Below are positions 7,438 to 14,416 of a DNA stretch of 64,000 nt, piece after piece. Location of the stretch: contig NZ_CP029353.1 of the NCBI RefSeq assembly GCF_003130795.1, positions 1,131,501-1,195,500 on the forward strand, read 5' to 3'. Positions within the stretch are counted from its first letter, which is position 1, and every line of letters begins with the position of its first letter. The stretch is from Azospirillum thermophilum. GTDB taxonomy: Bacteria > Pseudomonadota > Alphaproteobacteria > Azospirillales > Azospirillaceae. The notes under the pieces were generated by a model. The model was not told where the DNA came from. It saw nothing but the letters and a program-made list of their open reading frames with translations, and made no database searches. A program made the position numbers and the translations under genes.

Positions 7438-8697
7438 TCACAGATAGATCGCGGCGCCGGCGCCGGTGTTGACCGTGGCGTCCTTCAGCGTCTCGACGAT
7501 GAAGGTCACCTGGTCCTCGGTGATCCCGTGATGCAGCGGCAGGGCGAGCACCCGGTCGGCCGTCTTGGTGCAGACCGGGCAGGCGGCGCGGCTGGCCCCG
7601 CGGTCGGCGTGATGCTCCTGGTAATATTGCTGGGTGTGGAGCGGCTGGCCGAAGTCGGAGGCGTCGACGTCGTGGGTGTCGAGATCCTCCAGGATCGCCT
7701 TGCGCCCCGACGCGGTGAAGCGCGTGCCGAGATGCACGCAATAGACCATGGGGTTGACGATCTCCGCCCCCGGCCCGCGGTAGGGCGGCTTGATCCCCTC
7801 GAAGGAGGCCATGGCGCGGTCGTACCAGCCGATGACGCGGTTGCGCTTCTCCAGGATTTCGGGGAGCCGCTTCAACTGGACGAGGCCGAGTGCGGCGGAC
7901 AGCGCGCCCATGCCGGCCTGCCAGGGGACGGTGCGGGTGATGACGACGGTGTTGCGGTGCTCCACCTCGCGCCGGCGCAGATAGCGCAGCCGGTGGGCGA
8001 GGTCGCGGTCGTCGGTGACGATCATGCCGCCCTCGCCGGCCAGCAGCACGCCCGGCTCGGAGAAGTCGAAGACCGCGCAGTCGCCGAAGCTGCCGACCAT
8101 CCGCCCCTTGTAGGTGGAGCCGATCGCCTCGCAGCTGTCCTCGATCAGGATCAGCCCGCGCTCCTTCGCCAGCGCCGTCAGCTCGTCCCAATGGGCGGGG
8201 TGGCCGTTGACGTTGGCCGCCACCATCGCCTTCGTCGCCGGGGTGACGAGCTGGGCCGCCTTCTCCGGGTTGAGGGTGTGCTGCCAATAGTCGATGTCGA
8301 CCAGCACCGGCACGGCGCCGGACAGCGCCACCGCATGCTGCGCCTGATGCCAGCCGAAGGGGGAGCACAGCACCTCGTCCCCCGGCCCGATCCCATGGGC
8401 CTTCAGCGCCAGCAGCAGCCCGATGGTGCCGCTCGCCACCGCCACGGCGTGGGCGCGGCCGACATAGGCGGCGAAGGCAGTCTCGAAGGCCTGCACCATC
8501 CGCCCGTCGCCCAGGCCGCCGCGGGTCAGCACCTGACCCAGCACCTCGACCTCCGCCGTCGAGATGTCGGGATTGCACAGCGGGATGTAGTCGAAGCCGT
8601 CATCCCCGGCGCTGGTCGCCGGGGGGTGGGGCGCCGGGGATCGGGCCGCCGGGGCTTCGGTCGAGGCCGGGTCGGAAAGGGCGGCGCTGTCGGTCAT
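7438..8697 (-). CDS. DegT/DnrJ/EryC1-fold protein in the nif operon, PLP lysine replaced by Gly
   Basis: The 419-residue product has the DegT/StrS aminotransferase fold: AVASGTIGLLLAL near residue 87, the strand with the pyridine-binding Asp (LILIEDSCEAIGSTYKGR) and the GEGGMIVTDD loop. In active members the Schiff-base Lys lies in F-S-F-x-x-x-K; here that stretch reads FDFSEPG, with Gly near residue 216. It also carries a CPVC pair near the C-terminus. Classic transaminase chemistry is unlikely. The ATG at 8697 is preferred over a GTG nine bases upstream because CGGGAG sits eight bases before it. It lies between a small nif-associated gene and the SIR2-like gene in the nifB operon. Confidence 0.78.
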   Translation of the reverse strand: MTDSAALSDPASTEAPAARSPAPHPPATSAGDDGFDYIPLCNPDISTAEVEVLGQVLTRGGLGDGRMVQAFETAFAAYVGRAHAVAVASGTIGLLLALKAHGIGPGDEVLCSPFGWHQAQHAVALSGAVPVLVDIDYWQHTLNPEKAAQLVTPATKAMVAANVNGHPAHWDELTALAKERGLILIEDSCEAIGSTYKGRMVGSFGDCAVFDFSEPGVLLAGEGGMIVTDDRDLAHRLRYLRRREVEHRNTVVITRTVPWQAGMGALSAALGLVQLKRLPEILEKRNRVIGWYDRAMASFEGIKPPYRGPGAEIVNPMVYCVHLGTRFTASGRKAILEDLDTHDVDASDFGQPLHTQQYYQEHHADRGASRAACPVCTKTADRVLALPLHHGITEDQVTFIVETLKDATVNTGAGAAIYL

Positions 8698-8727
8698 GCG
8701 GGACACTCCCGGTCAGGGTTCGGCGGA

Positions 8728-9012
8728 TCAGCTCTCGTCGTCCCGCTCGGCGATCACGATGCCGGTCGCGGCGTCCGGCCGGTCGGTGATCAGCCAGCAG
8801 TGGTTGTTGCCGTCCACCAGATGCAGGTCGAAGCGGGCGGCCTCGCGGAAGGGATCCTCGGCCATGACGGCGGCCTGGGTGCCGGTCACCGTCTTCAGGT
8901 CGGGGTTGGCGGCGCGCAGGGCCTTCACCACCTCGTCCAGCCGGTCGCCGGCGGCGAAGCGCGCGTCGGCGAGCGTCAGGATGGCGTCGATGCGGTCGGG
9001 GGACAGGGCCAT
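8728..9012 (-). CDS. Small nif-operon protein of unknown function
   Basis: A 94-residue acidic protein starting MALSPDRIDAILTLADARF, five bases after nifT. It has an N-terminal helical part and a C-terminal beta-rich part (DLHLVDGNNHCWLITDRP). It resembles the short hypothetical proteins, possibly DUF6129, found beside nifT and nifZ in other diazotrophs; I recall that family only loosely. No catalytic motif is visible. The ATG at 9012 is the first codon after the nifT stop that gives a sensible protein. Its tight packing between nifT and the DegT-like gene supports a nitrogen-fixation role. Confidence 0.7.
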   Translation of the reverse strand: MALSPDRIDAILTLADARFAAGDRLDEVVKALRAANPDLKTVTGTQAAVMAEDPFREAARFDLHLVDGNNHCWLITDRPDAATGIVIAERDDES

Positions 9013-9017
9013 GCCGG

Positions 9018-9227
9018 TCACTCCGCGCCGCGCTTCCTGGCGTCCACGGTGATCGGCAGCCGGGTGTCGGCCGGCATCTCCGGCATGTCGAGCGTCCAGC
9101 CGTTGGCCACCTTGACCCAGCCGCCCCACAGGCCCGGCTTCTCCATCTCGACGATGGGCTCCTCCAGGTCCTTCTTGGCGACGTAGACCGTGTATTGCTC
9201 GCCCGCCTTGCGCACCATCACCTTCAT
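9018..9227 (-). CDS. nifT: NifT/FixU protein
   Basis: A 69-residue protein whose sequence MKVMVRKAGEQYTVYVAKKD followed by LEEPIVEME and GLWGGWV is the conserved NifT/FixU signature. NifT is a small protein of unclear biochemical role that is consistently encoded with nif genes and is usually dispensable. The ATG at 9227 gives the normal family length; an in-frame extension upstream overlaps nifS and is not conserved in character. It follows nifS by 31 bases within the nifB operon. Confidence 0.93.
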   Translation of the reverse strand: MKVMVRKAGEQYTVYVAKKDLEEPIVEMEKPGLWGGWVKVANGWTLDMPEMPADTRLPITVDARKRGAE

Positions 9228-9258
9228 TCTTCGGTACTCCGTCTCGGTTGGGTTCGGG

Positions 9259-10422
9259 TCAGGCCGCCAGCCGCGCATGCAGGGCGGGCAGTTCGCCGAG
9301 CACGGCATCCACTTCGGACGCCGTGCTGTAGCGGCTGAGGGAGAAGCGCAGGCTGCCTGCCGCCTGCGCCGGCGACAGGCCCATGGCGGTCAGGACATGG
9401 CTCGGCTCGTTGCCGCCGCTGGCGCAGGCGGCGCCCATCGACACGGCGATGCCGGCGCGGTCCAGCCGCGTCAGCAACTCCTCGGCGTCGACCGGCCGGC
9501 CCTGCGGATCGGCGAAGCGGATGGAGGAGGTGTTGGGCAGCCGCGCGGCCGGCACGCCGGCCGGGGAGGCGCCATTGACCCGCGCCCCGGGCCAGCGGGC
9601 GAGGATCCCGCGCTCCAGCCGGTCGCGCAGCCCGGCGACGGCACCCGCTCCCGACAGCGCGGCGCCGGCCAGCCGGGCGGCGGCGCCGAAGCCGACGATC
9701 GCCGGCACATTCTCGGTCCCGCCGCGCCGGCCGCGCTCCTGATGGCCGTGGATCAGCGGCAGGAAGGGCGCGCCCTTGCGGATGTAGAGCGCGCCGATGC
9801 CCTTGGGCCCATGCATCTTGTGGGCGGACAGCGTCAGGAAATCGACGCCCGCGACCTCCACCGGCACCCGGCCGGCCGCCTGCACGGCGTCGCTGTGGAA
9901 CAGCGCGCCGTTCTGCCGGGCGATGGCCGCGGCGGCGCCGACCGGCATCAGGACGCCGGTCTCGTTGTTCGCCCACATCATGGAGACCAGCGCCGTCTCC
10001 GGCGTCACCGCGGCGGCGAGGTCGACCAGCGACGGCACCCCGGCGCCGTTGACCGGCAGCACGGTGACGCGCCAGCCGCGGTCGCGCAGGTCGGCGAACA
10101 GCATCAGGGTGGCGGGATGCTCGACCGCCGTGGTCACGAGATGGCAGCGCCGCGGGTCCCGTTCCTCCAGCGCGCGCAGGCTGCCGAGGATGGCGGTATG
10201 GGTCGCCTCGGTGGCGCTGCCGGTGAAGAGGATCTCGGCCGGCCGGGCGCCGATCAGTCCGGCGACCTGTCCGCGCGCCTCGCCCACAGCGCGCCGGGCG
10301 GCCATCCCGCCGCTGTGCGGGCTGGAGGGGTTGGCGAACTCGCCGAACAGGCAGGGGAACATGGCCTCCCGCACCTCGGGCGCAAGCGCCGTCGTCGCGT
10401 TGTTGTCGAGATAGATGGTCAT
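9259..10422 (-). CDS. nifS: Cysteine desulfurase NifS
   Basis: A 387-residue PLP enzyme that releases sulfur from L-cysteine for nitrogenase Fe-S cluster assembly. The opening IYLDNNATT, the PLP-binding Lys in SAHKMHGPKG (K202), the TENVP motif and the persulfide-forming Cys in GAACASGGNEPSHVL (C333) are all present, as is the N-terminal NPSSPHS. The ATG at 10422 has a GGGAGG ribosome binding site. It sits between the nifZ-like gene and nifT. No nifU is seen in the window. Its nif context and the short C-terminal catalytic loop argue for NifS rather than SufS. Confidence 0.95.
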   Translation of the reverse strand: MTIYLDNNATTALAPEVREAMFPCLFGEFANPSSPHSGGMAARRAVGEARGQVAGLIGARPAEILFTGSATEATHTAILGSLRALEERDPRRCHLVTTAVEHPATLMLFADLRDRGWRVTVLPVNGAGVPSLVDLAAAVTPETALVSMMWANNETGVLMPVGAAAAIARQNGALFHSDAVQAAGRVPVEVAGVDFLTLSAHKMHGPKGIGALYIRKGAPFLPLIHGHQERGRRGGTENVPAIVGFGAAARLAGAALSGAGAVAGLRDRLERGILARWPGARVNGASPAGVPAARLPNTSSIRFADPQGRPVDAEELLTRLDRAGIAVSMGAACASGGNEPSHVLTAMGLSPAQAAGSLRFSLSRYSTASEVDAVLGELPALHARLAA

Positions 10423-10446
10423 GGTCGCACCCTCCCGGCCGCCCGC

Positions 10447-10755
10447 TCAATCCATGACGCCGGGCACGCCGCGGCGGGAGCCGTCGGCCGGGGCGATCTC
10501 CTCCTCCAGGCAGCCGACCACGGTGCCGCCGGGAAACTCCACGAGATAGACCGGCATGCCGTTCTCCTCCGCCCGGCCGACGCGGACGATGCGGCCGGGG
10601 GTGCCGCGCGGCGCCAGCAGCGCACCCGCCGGGACCATGGGATGGCTGCCGTCGTTGAACAGGTCGTCCTGCGCCGCCACGGTCAGCCCCCAGTCGTAGA
10701 GCGGCTCGCGGGGCGGAATGAAACCGGACTTGGCGGGGAGGGCGGCTTCGGTCAT
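10447..10755 (-). CDS. nifZ: NifZ-domain protein (second copy)
   Basis: A 102-residue protein with the NifZ pattern: YDWGLTVAAQDDLFNDG near the N-terminus, then a small beta domain ending VYLVEFPGGTVVGCLEEEI. NifZ assists maturation of the MoFe protein P-cluster in well-studied diazotrophs. The ATG has AGGAG nine bases upstream. It lies directly after another NifZ-domain gene. The two paralogues differ strongly, so an old duplication or functional split is likely. Which one corresponds to classical NifZ cannot be decided by eye. Confidence 0.85.
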   Translation of the reverse strand: MTEAALPAKSGFIPPREPLYDWGLTVAAQDDLFNDGSHPMVPAGALLAPRGTPGRIVRVGRAEENGMPVYLVEFPGGTVVGCLEEEIAPADGSRRGVPGVMD

Positions 10756-10808
10756 CGCGGGGGCTCCTGGCGGGGGTGGGGAGGGGGGCGGGGCAAAGGC
10801 GGCGGACG

Positions 10809-11104
10809 CTATTGCGGGTCGTTGCAGGTGGCGTCGATCAGCTCCAGCTCCTTGGCGCGCATGCCGACGACGACGCGCTTCTCGTAGAAGTCCACGGCAT
10901 AGATGTAATACATCTGCAGGTAGGTCCCGACCGAGATGACATAGCCGACGTCGCCCTGACGGATCAGGAAGTCGCCGGTCGGCCGGCCGGGATAGGTGCC
11001 GTCGTTGCGCACATCGCGCAGCGCCCGCACCTTGTGGCCCTGGTCGAAGACCGGCGGGCCGGCCAGTTCCACGCTGTCGCTGGGTCGCGGGCGCGCTCTC
11101 GCAT
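10809..11104 (-). CDS. nifZ: NifZ protein with a one-base frame break after codon 7
   Basis: The coding frame from VELAGPPVFDQGHKVRALRD to the stop at 10809 is a clear NifZ domain (RNDGTYPG, GDVGYVISVGTYLQMYYI, RRVVVGMRAKELEL). No ATG is in that frame. The ATG at 11104 has an ideal AAGGGGG site, sits 15 bases after the LRV stop and reads MRERARDP before losing the frame. Adding one C to the CCC run (minus strand, at 11082-11084) joins the two parts as MRERARDPSDSVEL. I read it as one gene of about 98 codons with a missing base. A weaker alternative is a GTG start at 11072 without a good ribosome site. Confidence 0.78.
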
Positions 11105-11119
11105 GGTGCTGGTCCCCCT

Positions 11120-11899
11120 TCAGTCGGTCGGCAGGTCGGTGGCGAGGCCGGCGGCGACGCCCGTGCGGCGCTGGCGGGCGACGGCGCGGACGTCCTCCAC
11201 CGGGTCGTCGAGCAGCGGGTCGAGATCCTCCAGCGCGGCGCGGCTGGCGACGGCGTAGCGGACGCACCAGTCGGCGTCGCGAGCCAGCGGCGAGAGCTTT
11301 TCCGCCGGCAGCCGCTGGGCGACCACGAGGCGGACGCGGTTGCTGTCGTCCCATGCCATGCTCATCAGCCAGTCGAGCCCGATGCGGCGCGCCACCTCCA
11401 GCCGGACCTCGCCGTCCTCGTCATGCATCATGGCGGGCAGCATCCCTTCCGGCGCGCGGCGGGCGACGCGCAGGCGGACGCCGTAGTCGGGGTCGCGCAT
11501 CAGCGGGGCGAGGTCGGCATCCTCCAGCCGGGTGGCGACGGCGATGCGCACCTCGCGCTCGGGATCGGAGCGCAGCTTCAGCAGCAGCCGGCGCGGCAGG
11601 CGGCGGGCGAGCGCGGTGCGCACCGTCTCGTCCGGATCCTCCATCAGCCGGGGGATCAGGAAGATCGGGGCGTGGCGCACCGCGTTGGTCCGCACCTCGA
11701 AATAGGGATGGTCGAGATGGTCGGCCGCGAGATCCGCGTTCCATTCGAAGAAGCGTTGGATGCGCTTGGCGTAACGGTCCTGGACGCAGGCGCGCAGCGG
11801 CTCGCAGCGCCCCTCGGCCAGCCGGTCGCGGTGGAGGCAGGCCCCGCAATCCACCGGACGGCCCAGCCAGTCCAGGGCGGAGGGGATGTCTTCGCTCAT
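11120..11899 (-). CDS. LRV (leucine-rich repeat variant) protein with an N-terminal 4Fe-4S motif
   Basis: A 259-residue protein. The N-terminus has four Cys in the pattern C-x2-C-x10-C-x5-C (VDCGACLHRDRL, then GRCEPLRACV), which fits the 4Fe-4S cluster of the Azotobacter LRV protein. The rest is a tandem array of roughly 24-residue helical repeats such as DPDETVRTALARRLP, DPEREVRIAVATRLE and DPDYGVRLRVARRAP. Such proteins are encoded beside nif genes in several diazotrophs; their role is unproven. The ATG at 11899 overlaps the stop of the upstream TPR-like gene (ATGA), indicating translational coupling. Confidence 0.9.
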   Translation of the reverse strand: MSEDIPSALDWLGRPVDCGACLHRDRLAEGRCEPLRACVQDRYAKRIQRFFEWNADLAADHLDHPYFEVRTNAVRHAPIFLIPRLMEDPDETVRTALARRLPRRLLLKLRSDPEREVRIAVATRLEDADLAPLMRDPDYGVRLRVARRAPEGMLPAMMHDEDGEVRLEVARRIGLDWLMSMAWDDSNRVRLVVAQRLPAEKLSPLARDADWCVRYAVASRAALEDLDPLLDDPVEDVRAVARQRRTGVAAGLATDLPTD

Positions 11900-12426
11900 G
11901 CGTCTTCCTCCTCCTCGGTGTGGCGGTCGGCGACGGCGATCAGCCGCGCCGCGCCGAACCGGTCTTCGGGGTCGAGCCGGCGGACCGCCTCCAGCGCCTC
12001 CCGCCCCTCCCCGATCCGGCCGAGCCGCAGCAGCAGGTAGCCGACCGCGGTCAGGGCGGACAGGAACAGGCGCGGCGCCGGCTCCAGCCCGGTGAAGTCG
12101 ACCCCGATGCGGCGGGCGGCGGCGGGCGTGACCGCCCGCCAGTCGGCGTGGTTCAGGCCGAGGGCGGCCATGGCATGGCCGACCATCCGCTCGCCATAGT
12201 CCAGCGCCTCGGCGAGGCGGGCCTTGTAGAAGAAGAACTTGTAGTGGCCGAGGTCGACCAGCCGGTGGCCGGGCGCGATCGCCGCGGCGCGGGCGAGGTG
12301 GGCGAGGGCGGCGTCGGCGTCGGCATGGCTGGCGGCCGCCAGATGCAGGCACCGTTCCGCCTCGGCCGGCAGGTCGCCGCCGTAATAGCGGCGGGCGAGC
12401 CAGCCCTCGTCCACCTCCTCCAGCAT
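11896..12426 (-). CDS. TPR-like helical protein of the nif operon
   Basis: A 176-residue, Ala/Leu-rich helical protein. Pairs of helices such as DADAALAHLARAAAIAPGH and GRIGEGREALEAVRRLDPED resemble tetratricopeptide repeats. It ends in an acidic EEEED tail. It starts 20 bases after fdxN and overlaps the LRV gene by four bases, so it is firmly inside the operon. No ribosome site is obvious before the ATG at 12426, suggesting coupling to fdxN translation. I do not recognise a named family; a scaffold or adaptor role in cofactor assembly is a guess. Confidence 0.75.
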   Translation of the reverse strand: MLEEVDEGWLARRYYGGDLPAEAERCLHLAAASHADADAALAHLARAAAIAPGHRLVDLGHYKFFFYKARLAEALDYGERMVGHAMAALGLNHADWRAVTPAAARRIGVDFTGLEPAPRLFLSALTAVGYLLLRLGRIGEGREALEAVRRLDPEDRFGAARLIAVADRHTEEEEDA

Positions 12427-12445
12427 GGGCGCCGGCCGGAGGTCG

Positions 12446-12637
12446 TCAGGCCGGGACGCAGCAGTCGGCCGGGCAGACCGCGGCGCATTGCGGGGCGTCG
12501 AAATGGCCCTGGCATTCCGTGCATTTGACCGGGTCGATCACGTAGGTGCCCTTCTTGAAGCTGATGGCGATGTTCGGGCACTCGGCCTCGCAGGCGCCGC
12601 AGGCGGTGCAGTCGGAGGCTTTGATCTTGTAGGCCAT
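12446..12637 (-). CDS. fdxN: FdxN-type 2[4Fe-4S] ferredoxin
   Basis: A 63-residue ferredoxin with two cluster motifs: [13 protein letters not shown] (C-x2-C-x2-C-x3-C-P) near residue 10, and a second set CTEC-x8-C-x3-C-P near residues 39-55, where the eight-residue insertion is typical of nif-associated ferredoxins. The extra DCC at the C-terminus also occurs in related proteins. It directly follows nifB, where FdxN is thought to supply electrons to NifB-dependent FeMo-cofactor synthesis or to nitrogenase. A GAGGAG ribosome site precedes the ATG. Confidence 0.95.
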   Translation of the reverse strand: MAYKIKASDCTACGACEAECPNIAISFKKGTYVIDPVKCTECQGHFDAPQCAAVCPADCCVPA

Positions 12638-12688
12638 GGTCGTTTCTCCTCTGGGGGCGTCGGTGGAGGGGGATGGGGGAAGGGATGG

Positions 12689-14248
12689 TCAGGCGCGCAG
12701 CGCGGTGAGGGCGCCGGTGCGGATGACCGCGTCCTGGCCGGCGCGGACGCTGACGGCGCCCCGGCTCAGGCGCCCGGCATAGTCCTTGAAGTAGGCCAGG
12801 GCGGATTCCTCGATGTACTCGAAGGCGAAGCGGTCGACCGGCTCGATGCCGGCGGCCTGCAGCGACTTGGACGGGCAGCCGCCGATCTTGGCGACGAGGA
12901 CGGCGGTGCAGTCGTTGATGGCGGCCAGCACGCCGTCCAGCGCATCCTCGTCGCCCGAGCCGCCCTCGCAATACTGGTCGACGCGGCGGTGGCCGACGAA
13001 GGTGGCGCCCTGCGGCCCGACCTCGTAGATCTGGAACTCGCGGGCGTGGCCGAAATGCTCGTTGATGCGCTCGCCGCCCTTGGTGGCGACGGCGATCAGG
13101 ATGGGGGCGGCCTGCGCGCCGACGCTGTCCTGCACCTCGGCTTTCGCGGCGGCCTTGGAGACGGCGCGGCCGGCGCGCTCCGCCTCGACATGCTCGCGGT
13201 AGCTGCGGCGCGCCTCGTCGTCGTAATCGACCTCGCCCATCGCCTCGATGCGGTCGATGGTGAACTCGGCGCCGCGGTCCTCGCCCAGCAGGCCGACCGC
13301 GTCGGCCCGGCACTGGCGGCAGTGGCGCATCAGCTTGGCGCCGCCCTCGCAGGCGTCCTGCACGACCTTCAGCTCCTGCGCGGTCGGGCCGCGCTGGCCG
13401 GTCAGGCCGAACTGCGTGCCGTGCGCCGGGTCGGAGATCAGCGGCATGATGTTGTGCAGGAAGGCGCCGCGCGCCTTCACCTGCCGGTTGACCTCCAGCA
13501 GATGCTCGTCGTTGATGCCGGGGATCATCACAGAGTTGACCTTCACCAGGATGCCGCGCGCGGTCAGCATCTCCAGCCCGAGCATCTGGCGCTCGTGCAG
13601 GATCTTCGCGGCGTCGAGCCCGGTCCAGCGCCGGTGGCCGTGGAAGATCCAGGGATAGATGTGCTGCCCGACCTCCGGATCGACCATGTTGATGGTGATG
13701 GTGACGTGGTCGATGTTGTACTGGGCGATCCGCTCGACATGGTCGGGCAGGGCGAGGCCGTTGGTCGACAGGCAGAGCTTCAGGTCCGGCGCCTTCTTCT
13801 GCAACTGCTCGAAGGTCGCGAAGGTGTTCCGGCCGCCGGCGGCCAGGCTGTCGCCGGGGCCGGCGATGCCGATGACGGAGAGCTGCGGGATCTCCTTCGC
13901 CACCGCCAGGATCTTGCGGATCGCCTGGTCGGGGGTCAGCTTCTCGGAGACCACGCCGGGCCGGCTCTCGTTCGAGCAATCGTACTTGCGGTTGCAGTAG
14001 TTGCACTGGATGTTGCAGGCCGGCGCCACCGCCACATGCATGCGGGCGAAGTAGTGGTGCGCCTCCTCCGAGTAGCAGGGGTGGTTCTTGACCTTCTCCC
14101 ACACCTCCGGCGCCATGTCGGCCGGCCCGTCGGACGAGCCGCAGGAGGACGAGGAGCAGCCGGACGCCGCGGAGGCCGGCGGTGCCGTGTCGGGCGCCTT
14201 CAGCTCACCCAGGCCCAGGATGCCGTCGAGGGAAATCACATTGTCCAT
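12689..14248 (-). CDS. nifB: NifB, radical SAM FeMo-cofactor biosynthesis protein
   Basis: A 519-residue protein that builds the carbide-containing NifB-co precursor of FeMo-co. After a Ser/Cys-rich leader comes the NifB N-terminal motif (HPCYSEEAHHYFARMHVAVA), then the radical SAM cluster motif CNIQCNYC (C78, C82, C85) and the family sequence KYDCSNESRPGV. The C-terminal 140 residues (from about APILIAVATKGG) form a NifX/NafY-like cofactor-binding domain, giving the common NifB-NifX fusion. It is the first gene of the operon and is preceded by a sigma-54 promoter and two NifA-type sites. Confidence 0.97.
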   Translation of the reverse strand: MDNVISLDGILGLGELKAPDTAPPASAASGCSSSSCGSSDGPADMAPEVWEKVKNHPCYSEEAHHYFARMHVAVAPACNIQCNYCNRKYDCSNESRPGVVSEKLTPDQAIRKILAVAKEIPQLSVIGIAGPGDSLAAGGRNTFATFEQLQKKAPDLKLCLSTNGLALPDHVERIAQYNIDHVTITINMVDPEVGQHIYPWIFHGHRRWTGLDAAKILHERQMLGLEMLTARGILVKVNSVMIPGINDEHLLEVNRQVKARGAFLHNIMPLISDPAHGTQFGLTGQRGPTAQELKVVQDACEGGAKLMRHCRQCRADAVGLLGEDRGAEFTIDRIEAMGEVDYDDEARRSYREHVEAERAGRAVSKAAAKAEVQDSVGAQAAPILIAVATKGGERINEHFGHAREFQIYEVGPQGATFVGHRRVDQYCEGGSGDEDALDGVLAAINDCTAVLVAKIGGCPSKSLQAAGIEPVDRFAFEYIEESALAYFKDYAGRLSRGAVSVRAGQDAVIRTGALTALRA

Positions 14249-14299
14249 CGTCCACTCCTTCCCTGCCGCGCCCGAGGCGCTGTCGGTCAGCCGGATAGA

Positions 14300-14315
14300 A
14301 GCAAGGAGCGGGCCA
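14300..14315 (-). promoter_or_regulatory. Sigma-54 (-24/-12) promoter of the nifB operon
   Basis: On the minus strand TGGCCCGCTCCTTGCT matches TGGC(A/C)C-N5-TTGC(A/T) with both the GG and GC elements intact. Transcription would start near 14290, about 40 bases before the nifB ATG. It is the expected promoter class for NifA-activated genes, and two TGT-N10-ACA sites lie upstream. Confidence 0.9.
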
Positions 14316-14372
14316 GTCCGGTAGATGGTTAAATATCAATGGCTTGCTGGAGATTGTCGGCCCCGGCCCGGC

Positions 14373-14388
14373 TGTCGTCATTGCGACA
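14373..14388. promoter_or_regulatory. NifA upstream activator site (TGT-N10-ACA), proximal
   Basis: TGTCGTCATTGCGACA is an exact TGT-N10-ACA element with extra inner symmetry. Its centre is about 65 bases upstream of the -24 element of the nifB promoter, a normal distance for NifA binding. Confidence 0.85.
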
Positions 14389-14400
14389 AAGCCGGCGCAG

Positions 14401-14416
14401 TGTCGGGTCTGCTACA
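14401..14416. promoter_or_regulatory. NifA upstream activator site (TGT-N10-ACA), distal
   Basis: TGTCGGGTCTGCTACA is a second exact TGT-N10-ACA element, 28 bases from the first, so the two are offset by a little under three helical turns. It overlaps the last codons of the lysR-type gene, so it lies partly within coding sequence. Confidence 0.75.

Noticed and set aside
7360..9186. Long plus-strand open frame of about 600 codons opposite the nif genes
   Set aside because: It is rich in Arg, Gly, His and Asp with no family motif, and the minus strand there encodes recognisable proteins. It is a GC-rich shadow.
12425..14332. Plus-strand open frame of 635 codons opposite nifB and fdxN
   Set aside because: NifB and FdxN on the other strand are certain from their cluster motifs. 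The sense frame lacks any domain.
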